Below, one piece after another: positions 23,401 through 35,475 of a stretch of DNA of 64,000 bases. The stretch is from Carya illinoinensis (Eukaryota; Streptophyta; Magnoliopsida; Fagales; Juglandaceae). The notes beneath the pieces are model-generated. The model saw only the letters and a list, made by a program, of their open reading frames with translations, searched no databases and was not told the origin of the DNA. The first letter of the stretch is position 1. Every line of letters begins with the position of its first letter. Both the position numbers and the translations under genes were made by a program. The stretch lies in the NCBI RefSeq assembly GCF_018687715.1, contig NC_056752.1, positions 42,258,501-42,322,500 on the forward strand. Reading direction: 5' to 3'.

Positions 23401-24514
23401 ATGGCCGATCGAAAACTAACGCATAGTGAGCGGATTGAGAACCTTGAAGCCACTTTGGAGACACAACAAACGGCTACCAATGAACGGCTTGAAATGATAG
23501 AGGAGGTACTCCAACAATTGGTGAACCAAAGGAAGGTACCCAAGAATGGAAACTAAATGCATCATAGAAGAAGGGTCGAGAGACACCATAGTCCCGAGGA
23601 TTCCGTTGGGCCTAGAAGAAACCAACATCATGAGAAGGTGGAGGACTCGGATTTATCCAATAAAGATTCCTTAAACTCCGATGAGGAATCAATCAAGGAA
23701 AGTGAAAGGGAAGAAGAAAACCGAGGTAGGAGAAGAAGTGTTCGTAATGGAAGGCCAAGGGGGAAAGTCATCAAACCTAAGATAGACTTTTCCAAGTTCA
23801 AGGGTGATGACCCGAGCACTTGGATAAATAGGGTCGAGCAATATTTCGAGCATCATCACATGGAGAGCTATACTAAGGTGTCCTATGCTGCCTACTTCTT
23901 TGAGAGAGAGGCTAACCAATGGTGACAACGGATGAAAAAGACCTATAGAACTCAAATGATGGAATTGAAATGGTAGAAATTTGTTAAGGAACTCTTGGGA
24001 AGGTTCGGACCAATAGAATAAATGGACTACTATGAGACTCTCTCAAAGATCATGCAAACCTGATCTTTAAGTGATTATCAAAAAGAGTTTGAATACTTGT
24101 CTACAAGGGCACATGGGTGGTCTGAAAAAAACCCTCATTGAAACTTTTGTGGGAGGCTTAAAGAGTAAATTGGCAGTGGAGGTAAAGCTTAAGAAGCAAA
24201 AACCTTGATGCATGCCTTGGAGGTTGCACAGATTAAGGAGGATCAACTCCAAGATTTGAAAAAGAATAGGCGCTTTGAGGTAAGGAAACCACCCCCAATG
24301 ATTTCTAAATTTGGTGCAAACAAAACTTTTAACAAGGATTTTTCACCGGGAGGCCTTAGTAGAGGTGCATCAAATGGAGTCAAACCATGACTCGCGGGTG
24401 TGAAGAAGCTATCATGGGAAGAGATGCAACGACGAAAAGAAAATGAGCTTGGTTTCAATTACAATGAGAGGTTCACAATGGGCCACAAATGTAAGGTGAA
24501 GTAAATTTTTCTCG
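23401..24514 (+). pseudogene. Decayed Ty3/gypsy gag
   Basis: The frame opens with MADRKLTHSERIENLEATLE, a coiled-coil-like start, and is cut by a stop at 23554. It then continues through a charged region into the gypsy capsid block (KIDFSKFKGDDPSTWINRVE, then YFFEREANQW) and, after more stops, into SWEEMQRRKENELGFNYNE and FTMGHKCK, the zinc-knuckle region. In this knuckle two expected cysteines are replaced (GFNYNE in place of CFNCNE). Gag would form the retrotransposon particle; this copy cannot. Confidence 0.85.
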
Positions 24515-24526
24515 TCGAGATGGAGT

Positions 24527-27500
24527 CAGAGGCACGGCTGACTAATCCACAAGGCAAGTTAGGCGGTTGCCTAAGGCCCCACAGTGAAAAAAGGCCCAAA
24601 AAATATTAAAAAGTTAATTATTAAAAATATTTAATTTTTTTTTTATATAAACTAACAAGGTGAAAAATAAAATTCAACTCTATGGTTTAAAAAAAAAAAT
24701 AGATAAACTCTACAACTTCAATTGGGAAAGCCAAAAGGCACAATAAATTAAGAAAAACACGTTGCAATTTTTGTCAAAAAAATTTAGAACATATAAGAAC
24801 TCACCTTTTATACAAATGGCTGAAAGTTACAAATTTTATTTCATTTCTCTCTTGTGCTCTAGACTCTATTCTCTAATCTTAAACTCTCTTACATTCATAT
24901 TGCTTGCATTTCACATTAGCAACCTCTTCCATCACTGCATCGCATTTGCAAATGTTGAACGACTCTCTCTATTGTGCTATGGTCAACGAAGTTCGAAGGT
25001 AATCTTATAAATCTAATTTTCTAAAAATTTTATTTTCTATATACACTAAACTGTAAACTTTTGTGGTTATAAAATAGCCACGTTTGTGTGGATCAGCCGG
25101 CCCTATCTTCTTGTCTCGATCAACATTCTTTGATTTTTTTTTTTTTTGTCTTGTTCTTCAACATTTCGACCGAAAGCTTTCATGATGAAATTTGAATTCA
25201 AATGGCCATGGGCCATGTATTCCTTGACTCTTTTTCAATTTTTTTTTCAATTTCTTTAATGTTAATTTATTTTTTTTATTTTGATTATTAATATTAATAT
25301 ATTTTATTTTATTATGTAGATTAACAATTTTATATAAGAGTGGAGCTCATTTGTTATATTAAAGTGAAGCCCATTTGCTAAATGAGTTTCAATTGTTTTA
25401 TGTTAATATTTATTTTATTCTGGAATATTTATAAGCATAGTATAATTTATAAAGTAAGTATTGTTTTTTTTTATTATAAAATATGTCTAATAGGAAATAT
25501 GCATCAGGATATGAAAAAATTAAAAAAAAAAACAAAAAAACTTAAATTTGTCACTAGCAATAAACAAAATATAATAGAAATTTTAGGTGAAATATTTATA
25601 GATGATCAAGAAATACACAAAAAAGGACCAAAAGATAATATAATAAATCAAGAAATACAACAAAAATGATATGGGGATAATGAAACAATCCAACCAAAAG
25701 GATCTAAGGATAATGCTCAAGTATGTACAACTACAGTTCTTGCTGGAGAATTTGTGAAAAGTGTAGAAGAAAATAAAAATATCGACAATATATCTTATTA
25801 TATTCCTTCAAATATTTATGACCCTGCTCAATGAAAACACGTTGATACAAAATTAATAGATTTATCAGTAGAAAAGAGTCCAATTAGATATAGTGCTATA
25901 AATTCTCCTAAGGATGAGAACTTTAAACATTTTTCTACTACATATTATATACGAAACTTGTCCAATAGGGAGAAAGATGATAGAAAATTGTTAGTGTATT
26001 CAAAAGACTTGAATAGAGTATTATGCTTTTGTTGCAAGTTGTTTAATTCAAAATCTAGTATAAGTCAACTAGTTAATAAAGGAATCGATGACTAGAAAAA
26101 TCTTAGTGTTAAGCTTAAAATCCATGAAACAACCAAAGAGCATATTACTAACATGATTGGTTGACTTGATTTAGAAATGAAATTATTAAGAAATAAAAAA
26201 TTTGACAAACGAGTCCAAGAATAAATTAACAAAGAAAAAAATCATTGGAAAAAGTATTACTGAGAATTGTTATTGTAGTAAAAACCCTTGGTAAAAATAA
26301 TTTACCATTTTGAGGACAAAATGAAAAGATCTACCAAGAAAATGGAAATTTTTTAAGTTTGATTGAGATGATTCCTGAATTTGATCCAATAATACAAGAA
26401 CACATTCGACGTATTCAAGATGGTGAAATCCATAATCATTATCTTTGGGATAATATACAAAATAAATTAATACACTTGTTAGCAACTAAACTTAACAATC
26501 ATATTATTAGAAAAATAAAGGAAGCAAAATATTTTTCAATTATACTTGATTGTACCCCAGATCCAAGTCATCAAGAATAAATGTCACTCATACTAAAATG
26601 TATTAATATTTCAATAAGTCTAATAAAAATAGAAGAGCATTTTCTAGAATTTATTAAACTAGATGATACTAGTGGAAAAGGTATTTTCAGTGAATTATTA
26701 GATGCAATAAAAAAATCTTAAACTTGATATTAATAATGTTCAAGGACAAAGTTATGATAATGGGTCTAATATGAAAGGCAAAGAACAAGGGGTGCAAAAA
26801 ACATTGCTTAATATAAACCCCAAAGCATTTTACATGCCATGTGGTTATCATAATCTTAACCTTGTTATATGTGATATGACTAATTATTGTTCCAAAACTA
26901 TTTCATTTTTTGGAATAGTCTAACGTATTTATTGTTTGTTTTCTTTATTAACAAAGCGATGGAAAATCTTGCAAGATAATATATCGATTCTAACTCTTAA
27001 GCCACTCTCACAAACACATTGAGAAAGTCTAATTAAAAGTATCAAAACAATAAAATTCCAAACTTAACAAATAAGAGAAACTTTATTGCAACTAGCAAAA
27101 ACGACTGAAGATACTGAAATAAAAAGTGAAGCTAATTGTTTATTAGCATATGAAATTGAAAACTTTGAATCCATCTTAGGCATGACCATATGGTATGATA
27201 TATTATTTTCGGTCAATTTTGTAAGTAAAAGTATGCAATCAAAAAATATGCATCTAGATATTGTCACTGATCAGTTAAAAAATCTTATTTCTTTTTTTTC
27301 AAGATTATAGAGAAAATGGATTTAAATATGCTATAATTTCATCGAAAAAGATTGCAATTAGTATGAAAATAAAACCTGTATTTAAAAAAAAGTGAATAAT
27401 TTATAGAAAAAACAGTTTGAAGAAAATGTCAATAAAGAAATAACATAATTTGTTGGAGAATCTTTTAAAATTAATTATTTCTTATTTATAGTAGATCAAA

Positions 27501-28050
27501 CAATTTCTTCAATTCAAAATAGATTTGAACAATTTCAAAAATATGAAAATATTTTTGGTTTTTTATTTAATTTCAAAAAAATGAAATCACTTGACGATGG
27601 TAGTTTGCAAAAAATAATGTCTTAGTCTTGAAAGCTTTTTGAAACATGATATTGATGATTAAGATTTATTTTCTGAACTAAAAGTTTTAAAAGGAATTTT
27701 ACTAATAAAAGAAAGCACTCCGATTGATATATTAAATTATATAAAAAGACTTGATTCTTTTCCAAATACTCAAAAATACATGTATCGCTTGTAGAATCTT
27801 ATTGACAATAACTATTATTGTTGCTTCTGCATAAAGAAGTTTTCAAAATTAAAGTTAATAAAATCTTATCTAAGATCAACAATGTCTCAGAAAAGACTAA
27901 ATGGACTAGATATATTATCAATTGAGAATGAGATATCATAAGAACTTGAATATAAAAATTTAATTATCAATTTTGCATCTCAAAAGGAAAGAATAATATT
28001 TTTTAAATAAAAATATAATTAAATATAATCTAATTTAGTTTGATACAAAA
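24527..28050 (+). mobile_element. hAT-superfamily element nested in the gypsy element
   Basis: The left end starts CAGAGGCACGGCTGAC, a hAT-like terminus, directly after the gypsy zinc knuckle. The interior holds a decayed transposase. The right end is unclear: near 28050 there is a weak inverse of the left end (GAGCCGATCATG), and gypsy sequence resumes by about 28075. No clear 8-bp target duplication was found, so the right limit is approximate. Confidence 0.65.
25483..28010 (+). pseudogene. hAT transposase of the ZMYM1/TTF-type (DUF4371) class, dead
   Basis: A nearly full-length copy of the plant zinc-finger MYM-type-1-like transposase, broken by many stops and frameshifts. Blocks in order: RKYASGYEKIKKK at the N-terminus; the TTF-type zinc-finger region (HFSTTYYIRNLSNREKDDRK, then LVYSKDLNRVLCFCCKLFNS); [41 protein letters not shown], which holds the first catalytic Asp; DINNVQGQSYDNGSNMKGKE with the second; CGYHNLNLVICD; and a C-terminal dimerisation-like block (FSKLKLIKSYL region) around 27840-27880. 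Reading requires several frame changes, so no functional protein is made. Confidence 0.9.
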
Positions 28051-28164
28051 TCTATTGAGCCGATCATGGTCAGAAGAGGAAGAAGACTTAGTGGAGGAAG
28101 AGTAAGGAGCAATTTTCGGAGCTAAACCTTGAGGATAAGGTTGGTCTTAAAGGGGGTAGAACTG

Positions 28165-28712
28165 ATGGAGATGCAAGAAAAACTAGTTACTTGCCATCTA
28201 GAGGTTGATCAAGTTGTTGGCAAATCTCTTAATTTTAGAGATGAGGCTTGTTGGCAAATTTCTAGATTTTAAAGGATGTGTCAAGTCTTTTGATTGCATG
28301 GGATGAGGCAAATCTTTTGATTTTAGGGATGAAGCGGATAGGAGGAAATGACAGAGTTGTTGCTTCTAAAAATTAGGAATTTTACCAATTTGTTAATTAG
28401 TAGATTTATTTCATTAATTTTAGGAATTGTTTCACTTAAATTTAGAAATTTGAATTATTTTGGATTGAGATCTAGATTGAGGGAGGGCTAGCCGAACCCT
28501 AACTCTATTTATTTCGATTTTGCATTGTATTTTCATTATGTTATTTTTTAATAAAAGTTTAAACACTTATTGTCAAGAATTGAGTGTTAGCCCGAGTTAA
28601 TCTTGATTTTCATACTCCAACCAATTCAGATATTGGTGTTGTCCCAAAATAACCCTTGATTCATCTATCCAACATGATCGTAAACACTTAAGCGCGAGCG
28701 AGACTTTCATCA
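28165..28712 (+). repeat. 3' LTR of the Ty3/gypsy element
   Basis: Starts TGATGGAGATGCAAG directly after the polypurine stretch and ends ATCA, giving the canonical TG...CA ends. It matches the 5' LTR with many substitutions and small indels. Confidence 0.85.
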
Positions 28713-29253
28713 CGGGGCCCACGACCCTTGTAAGTTGGGCATGAGAATCCAAATTGGCCGACTATTATTTGAAGATCATCGCTAACTTGGGCATCGAAGA
28801 TTTCCCCGGCTACCTTAGGCCTCCCTCTGCCAACTTTTTTTCTGTGATTACAATTCCATGAGAGCGAAGATCCGTACAACTGAGAGTCTAGCCTTTAGAC
28901 ATGCGAAACATACTGTCAACAATTTTATTATTATTCACAAATATTCTTAAAATTTAAATGAGCCTAATGTTCACCTTGGAAGGCGCTACCCTCCTTCCAG
29001 CATGAATTTGGAAATGGATGTCTCATATGTGGCTTTTTGGTGTTTGATGTTAATTCTAAAGAAAAAAAAAAAAGTAAATAAAAGTGATTGATAGTTTAAT
29101 TTAATGGTCTACTAATTGACTTATTAGATCTTGAAAAACCAAATCAAACTTAATCATATCAGCGCATGAGATTACGACTTTATGCATAGAAGGCTTCCTT
29201 TTATGTATCTTTGATTTGTTTTTAACGTCCCTACACGTACAGTCTCTATTCAT
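28713..29253. other. Intergenic
   Basis: No gene recognised. The first 200 bases are richer in G and C than the surroundings and could be the flank into which the gypsy element inserted. Confidence 0.45.
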
Positions 29254-30092
29254 TAGAGGTATAAATTTTAACCGGTAAATCGAAAAACTGGCCCGGATCA
29301 GTTGTACCAGTTTTGGACCGATCCGGTCCGGAACCGGTTTTATAAAATAGAAAACCGGCCGGAACCGGTCCGGTTTCGGTTTCGGTCATTTCTAGACCCG
29401 ACCAGCCCGGCCCGGACCGAACCGGTACTATTTAATATATTTGTATTTATTTATTTATTTAATGTTATAAATTATATATTTTATATTATATATAATTTTT
29501 ATATATAATATATAATAATATAAATTATAATTATATATAAGATAATGTTATTATAATTTAGAAAATAAAAGTTTAATATTAAACATGAAAATTTAATTGA
29601 TGATATGCTTTAAATATATAATATTATAAATATATATTATTTATTAATAACATTTTATCATAGATTCATAAGAAGTAAGAATGGAGAAAGAAATAAAATC
29701 ACTCAAATATTATTACTATATTTTGATTGCCTAATACACTTAAAACTCTTTATATTTTTTCTGATAAGTACATAAGACATTAGTAGATAAATATAAATTA
29801 TATATATTAGCATATAATTTATACTAAAGATATACTAATAGCATAATTTTTTTACATAGCAGATTTTTTTTTTACATAACAGTTTTTTTTTAAACAGATT
29901 TTTTATGATAAATATATATTTTATTAAAACCGGAAAACTAGACCGAACCGGACCGGAAACGGGTAAAACTGGAGTACCGGTTTTGGAGGGTAACTAGTGC
30001 GTAATTGGTTTTAAAAAATGTAAAACCGGTGCTTATCGGTTCGATCTTAAATTTTATCCAAAACCAGACCAAACCAGATCCGTGACACCCTA
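29254..30092. mobile_element. hAT-type non-autonomous element, 839 bp
   Basis: The ends TAGAGGTATAAATTTTAACC and the inverse of TAGGGTGTCACGGATCTGG are weak inverted repeats, and the 8-bp flanks CTATTCAT and CTGTTCAT are a target duplication with one mismatch. Both subterminal regions are full of ACCGGTCCGG/AACCGG motifs in both orientations, and the middle is almost pure A and T. No coding capacity. Confidence 0.7.
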
Positions 30093-31667
30093 CTGTTCAT
30101 ATTGTTGCATTAATAAAACATTAACGCCATTTTACTCATAAATTTGTGACCAAAAGAATGGTTTTCCTTTCCAGATATAATGAACAAAGTTTTTACTGGC
30201 AAGGGTGCATTAAAAAATGGCCAAGTTAGGTAGGCTCTTGCTGTCTAAATTTCATCACCCTGCACATGCCTGACTTGGAATATTTATGTATTCTCAGTGA
30301 CATGTACTTCTTCCCTTTCTTGCATAGAAAGAAAAATAGAAATAAAATAAATATCTGTACGGCTTTTGGGTAAAAAATAAATAAATATAAAATAGCAGTA
30401 TCTCGGAGAGATAAATTGATAATCTAACATTGGAGCGGGTGGGGGCCAGAAAGTCACATTTGTCACCATCCTAAAATTCAACATTTTGGTAATATAGAGA
30501 GCATCCATCCACGTGACCTTAAGTTCTTAACCCAACTGCATCGTAGCACACCATGCAATATTAATTGTTTAAAAACAAAAAAAAAAAAAAAGAGAGAATC
30601 TTAACATGTACTGTGCTGTCCTGGCACACCATGCAATATAAATTATGATCTTGCACCATATCCATCACAATTAATGTACTGTCCTGTTTCGCATGGTTTC
30701 CCATAATGTTTCATTTCACTTTAAAAAAAGAAAAGAAAAATGTTAAAATACCGATGATTTACACTGATGGAATGTACCGGCAGTATATTCTCTCTCTCTC
30801 TCTCTCTTAATATTATAAAAATATATACTTTATTCCATCTGTGCAAACCTTTGATTCCTATATAAAGGTCTTAAAACAAAAGAAGAAATACTTAATGCTT
30901 GATTGCATTTCTGTATATGAATGGTGTGTATGGTGGTTGAGAAAATCTCTTTAAATTATTTTATTATTATTTATAAATTATTTAAAATCACTTCAACATC
31001 TAAACGTAATCTAACTATCACGTATTTTGTTTGCTAGGAATATTATAAATTATAAAATATGTATTCTATAATTGTTATTTCATAAATTAACCAGGATAAG
31101 GCATTACATCATATGTGTGTGTATATATATATAAATGCACCATTCAACATAAACTTGGGTCCCTTGGCTGGCAACATCATTTTCTTGTCATGACCATATC
31201 ATCATAATAAGAGATTCATAATTTCATATCGGATGGTGATTATTAATGTCCATTATTAATGTTGCAAAACCAACGCAAAGTAGTCTGTCTTTAGCGTGGT
31301 AGATGGGCTACCCATCCAACCATTTTCAGTCACAATGTCCTTTGTGTTTTGTGTGTCTCCAGCCCATACTTTGGACTGCAATTTTCATGACCTGACCTCA
31401 CTTTCTTCATGCAGCCCACTATCGACTTTGACCATATATAATCACTTTGAATTTTTATAAGGCTTTCGTACAGATCAGCTTGAATTAGTGATCCTTGTGG
31501 AATGCAATATTCTCTTATTGTTGTATATTTGTAGATTTTCCACTTATCAATTTGAAATCATTTCCTATGAATAATTAATACTGATTTCCAATATTAGAGT
31601 TCCAATTACCCGCACTCTTTCTTGTCATTGAATTAAGACTACTTCCAGTTTATATATATATATATAT
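30093..31667. other. AT-rich intergenic region
   Basis: No gene seen. It contains a CT microsatellite (30789-30807) and a short repeat of CACACCATGCAATAT (near 30547 and 30627). Confidence 0.5.
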
Positions 31668-31838
31668 GAGTAATACTATATACGATCGTAGAGTATACAA
31701 ACGCCGCATAATCGCTTTAAAAAAAATGGAGTCCGTGATTAAAAAAGTTAATTTTTTTTTTATGTGGATCTCGTATTAATTCATTTTTTTTAAAGAGACT
31801 ACGCGGCGCTTGCATAACTACAACTGTAAATATCATTT
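31668..31838. mobile_element. Foldback MITE, about 170 bp
   Basis: The left arm GAGTAATACTATATACGATC...AAACGCCGCATAATCGCTTT and the right arm, inverse to it (AAAGAGACTACGCGGCGCTTG, ending near TAAATATCATT), form a long imperfect hairpin around a T/A-rich loop. The form is that of a small non-coding MITE; its family is not known to me. Confidence 0.6.
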
Positions 31839-33353
31839 CTCTATATATATATTTCATTCAGATCATGTAATTTATGATACTTTATATATATGTGACTTTA
31901 ATTCATTAGAGTTGTTGTTGTTGTTGTTATTTTTAATTTATATACATGCTTCAGGAAATTAAACACTTGTGGGTGACTAGTTATTTGTAATAAAACAATT
32001 ATTATTATTATTATTATTATTTTATTAAAATGAATATGTTTTCATTATAAATAATTATTTTTATTGTAAATAATTATTATTTTTGTTACTATATACGTAT
32101 GTATGTACAGAAAAAAGAAAAAAGGAAAATAAAATAAACTTGTCACTGCTCTCACATCTAAAATTTGCATGAACTCAATGTAAATTCCGCACCAAATACG
32201 GATGACTGTAGAGAAAGAAAATAGCAGCTGCATGAGTTTCTAGATTTATATGATTTGAATGATGAATACAAAGGCAGGAGGTTTTTCTTTAAAAAAAAAA
32301 AAAATATTTATTTATTTATTTACATAATCCAATGCAAAAGAGATTTTAATTTAAAATTTAACATAGCTATCGAAACACTGACGATGTATGAGAAAGCAAG
32401 AAGCCAAAGCCCTTTTTAATTCATTACTCGAAAGTGATACGATAACGGCCACAGTGTCGATCACCACCTTCCACTTTTCAAACGTCGCACGTGGGGTCTT
32501 TTCCACGTGGTATATAACACGCGCGGTACCTTGACATTTTCTCAGCAAAAAAGAAATATATATAAATATATATATAGACATAAGAATTATTTTGTCGCTT
32601 CGATCTTGTGACTTTAATGCAAGATAATCATATTTCTATCCCCCCGCCCCCTTTATTTTAGTAGTCGGAGAGAAGTTGTCGAGAGCCACTACCACAATAT
32701 ATGGGTTTTTAAATCGAATTAAAAAACACAATAATGAAAATATTAAAATCTAAAAGATGAATAAAGAATTATTTGTATGGCCATGTTAGGTCAAAATAAT
32801 GGAATTTCCAATATAATAAACAAACAAAGCAGATGGCTTTTCTTTGAGGGTTTTTTTTTTTTTTTAAATAATAATAATAATAAAGCAAAAGGTAGGATGG
32901 GTCCACTTTGTAGGCCCGAGGTTTGGAATTTGGATGGATTCACACGTATATCGGTGGCATTAGACAATTTAATAAGGTCGGGGTAAAAGTCTGTGTGATA
33001 TTGCACGCATTGTCCCACTTTGTGGACATTTATCGTACCATTTATTTATTTATTTATTTTTTAAAAACTCTTTTAAAAACTTTGGTCTAAATTTATTTAT
33101 TATTATTATTATTAACTTAAGAGGCACGGAATACGGATGCTGTAAAGTAATACTTCTGAGCTGTTTTGCAAATATAGGTGCATGAATATTTTAATAACAT
33201 CGTATTATTGTTATTATCAATAAATGTCGCTGGGATTTAAAAATAAATAAAAATCTCTAGGTTATTGCTAGGGTTAAGACGCACACGTGGTACTCTACCT
33301 GTGCACGTGGCAGCCAAATAGATTTAATGACAGGGAGGGAATTAATAAGTAAT
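31839..33353. other. Intergenic, AT-rich
   Basis: No gene seen. It holds TTA/AAT microsatellites (near 31998-32022 and 33100-33114) and the promoter-like motif cluster listed separately. Confidence 0.5.
32488..32517 (+). promoter_or_regulatory. Paired G-boxes followed by a TATA box, no gene attached
   Basis: CACGTG at 32488-32493, a second CACGTG at 32504-32509 and TATATAA at 32511-32517, 16 bp between G-box starts. The arrangement resembles a compact stress or light promoter, but no reading frame with a recognisable product follows on the plus strand. Confidence 0.35.
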
Positions 33354-33565
33354 TGTTATAAACTATCTTGAATTGTATGACCACATTTAACTAGCCGTCA
33401 AATGTATAGTACTAGTCGTCAAAAGTATAGTTTCTTTTGTAACTCTATATATATGAGTGTTTCTAAGTTATTTGGTATGAATCAATAACAGAACCTCTCT
33501 CTGAGTTCTCTCTTATTATTTTTCTATGTTTGAAACTCTCTCTTTATTTTAATTGATTCACAACA
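33354..33565 (+). repeat. 5' LTR of the short copia derivative
   Basis: 212 bp, TGTTATAAAC...TTCACAACA. It contains a TATATATATG promoter-like stretch and CT-rich sequence. Confidence 0.93.
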
Positions 33566-34128
33566 CGTTATCAGTACGATGCGAGAAAAATTCTTCCTCA
33601 CCCCAGCTCCCATTTCTCGTCTCTCTGGGTTTCTCTAATCCTCATCAAAATTGGGTATGGGTTTCTAATGAGAGATTTGAGAAGCAGCTAGTATCAAAAC
33701 CCACTATAATCCTCACAAAGTCCCCATAGGAGCTTTGTTTGCTACGCGGGAGCCATGCCTCTGATTTTCCCAAACTGAGAGAAAGAGAGATGGCCAATAC
33801 ACAGTCCTCATCATGGAACGGGGCTTCCAGAATTGCGTCGAGGAGTATCCAAACGATCGGAACAGACCACGACCACGCAGATCGAGCCCACAGCGCGACA
33901 CCTGGGCTGGTAAGAAAAGCAAGAAGTGGAACCCGTATGAGTCCACTGTGCTCCCGAACCCAGATGCAACGGTTATGCTGCCATGACCGATTTGAGCTAC
34001 AAAACTCCTGAGAATTTAGAGGTGATATCGCCGAGATCGACACCGATCTGCTCCATAAGCTCGAAATCAGATCCAAGCAACACTTCAATCTCTCTGAAGT
34101 GGAGTCTTGAGGACTCAGATCATCACCT

Positions 34129-34182
34129 TGGTTCTCCTCCGAAGCTCGTAGACTCATCACGAAGCTTCTCGACCCAAACCCA
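34129..34182 (+). pseudogene. Captured CIPK (SnRK3) kinase fragment
   Basis: One frame reads WFSSEARRLITKLLDPNP, a block near the end of the kinase domain (subdomains X-XI) of CBL-interacting protein kinases. It is too short to work and is not continued by other kinase motifs. It sits between the LTRs, so it looks like a host transcript piece picked up during reverse transcription. The neighbouring 33800-34110 carries further open, non-AT-rich sequence that I could not assign. Confidence 0.6.
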
Positions 34183-34386
34183 AGTTAAGGGGAAGATGAA
34201 TGATGTTATTAGTCATGAAATACCATCTTTTAATACAATTAGTATTTCAGATTCATATTATGGGTTTGATATGAAGTGTGCATTATTAAAGAAGAAATAA
34301 AAGGGAGCACACAGAACATCTACCAAAAGATAGAAACACAAATATGAATATTTGTGAAATATTATTTTATTATCTTGAAGCAATAA

Positions 34387-34812
34387 TTACAGAAATTTGA
34401 GGCACTTTGCCTCATTCTTCAAACGCTCTTGTTTTTCAAGAATCTGCATGGCATCCCTATCTAAAGGGGTGGGCAATCGAAAAGAAGATTTAAACAATGA
34501 TTTTAAATTCCTATTCTCTTTCTTTATTGATTCTATCTTCATGTTGGACTCCATAAGAAGTCGCTGAAGTATAGCAATATTCTCGTGGAGATTGTCAACT
34601 CCACAAATTCTGGATTGCAGTCACTGAGAAAATGCGACAATGAATAATGAGTATCGGGTACCGAGACTCACAAGCTCATAGATAGCTTCATTATCTGACC
34701 TACGAGTTAGATCATTATATTGCATGATAGCACCTGTGGTAGAAACAGGAACAGCTAATGAACGAGGTGCAAAATACCTCATATATTGACCCTGAGAAGA
34801 TTGCTGAGCCAT
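34387..34812 (-). pseudogene. Antisense frame in the LTR element, one internal stop; unassigned
   Basis: A minus-strand frame starts at an ATG at 34812 and runs 63 codons to a TGA at 34621-34623. It stays open in the same frame for 77 more codons to a TAA at 34387-34389. The second half is rich in Glu, Lys, Asn and Leu and looks like a coiled coil. A TATA-like CTTTATAAAAGAG (plus 34925-34936 region) lies about 110 bases upstream. A short helical protein downstream of such a promoter recalls the small first ORF of plant pararetroviruses (badnavirus-like), but the resemblance is in layout and I cannot confirm it. A host gene piece is equally possible. Confidence 0.3.
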
Positions 34813-35229
34813 TGCAGAGAGAGATTGCAGGATAAGAATGCAGAAAGAGATTGCAGAGTAAAAATGCAATATGATTACAGAAAAGTGAAGAAGATAAGAT
34901 GCGAATGAAGATGAGCTGAATATCTCTTTTATAAAGAAAATTATGATACAGCATCTCTCGTGAAGCAAGAGAAAAGAAATGGAATATAGCTTCATAGCTC
35001 TGCGGCGTCTGACAGCACGCCTGACAGCTGCGGTGCCTGACAGCACGCCTGACACCTACAGAAGAGTTGAAAATCCACGGTGCTTGTCTGATCTTAAAAG
35101 GCTAGCCACCGTTTTTTTTTATTAAAAAATGAGGTTAGCGGTTTAATGTTGATGAATTCTTCACTAACTGTGTTATTTATAAGAACTCCAAAAGAGTACA
35201 ACTACAGAAGAGTAGTGATGAGCAGAAAG

Positions 35230-35475
35230 ATCCAGTTGTGATTATTTTATCAACATGGATCAAGTTCACAGTTAATTGGATGTACAGATGCAAGTTATCT
35301 TTCAGATATACACAAGAAGATCATTGCAATTCATGAGAAGAAAATTGAAATTGATATCAAGAAGATACGGTCAAGTAAAAATCTGGCAGATTTATTCACT
35401 AAAGCATTACCAATTGTAACATTTAAGAAGATTATGCAGAACATTGGAATGCGGAGGTTTGAAGACCTGTTATCA
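35230..35475 (+). pseudogene. 3' end of Ty1/copia pol (RNase H C-terminus)
   Basis: Broken frames read GCTDASYLSD, then a shifted EKKIEIDIKKIRSSKNLADL-like stretch and FTKALPIVTFKKIMQNIGMR. These are the last blocks of copia RNase H (the DxxTKALP-type end). It lies just upstream of the 3' LTR, where pol normally ends. Confidence 0.8.

Larger units (their letters stand above)
22823..28712 (+). mobile_element. Ty3/gypsy LTR retrotransposon, internally deleted and invaded
   Basis: Two direct LTRs (22823-23343 and 28165-28712) enclose a decayed gag at the left. At the right, just before a polypurine stretch (AAAGGGGGTAGAAC), is a short remnant of the integrase C-terminal region (EEED, then a LEDKV-like block). 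Protease, reverse transcriptase, RNase H and most of integrase are absent, and the middle is occupied by a hAT element. The LTRs are well diverged from one another and no 5-bp target duplication is left, so the element is old. Confidence 0.85.

Noticed and set aside
29302..29508. Arg/Pro-rich 68-codon frame
   Set aside because: Produced by the ACCGGTCCGG repeats of a hAT-type element.
33645..34160. 171-codon minus-strand frame in the short LTR element
   Set aside because: It is antisense to the recognisable CIPK piece and has no family features.
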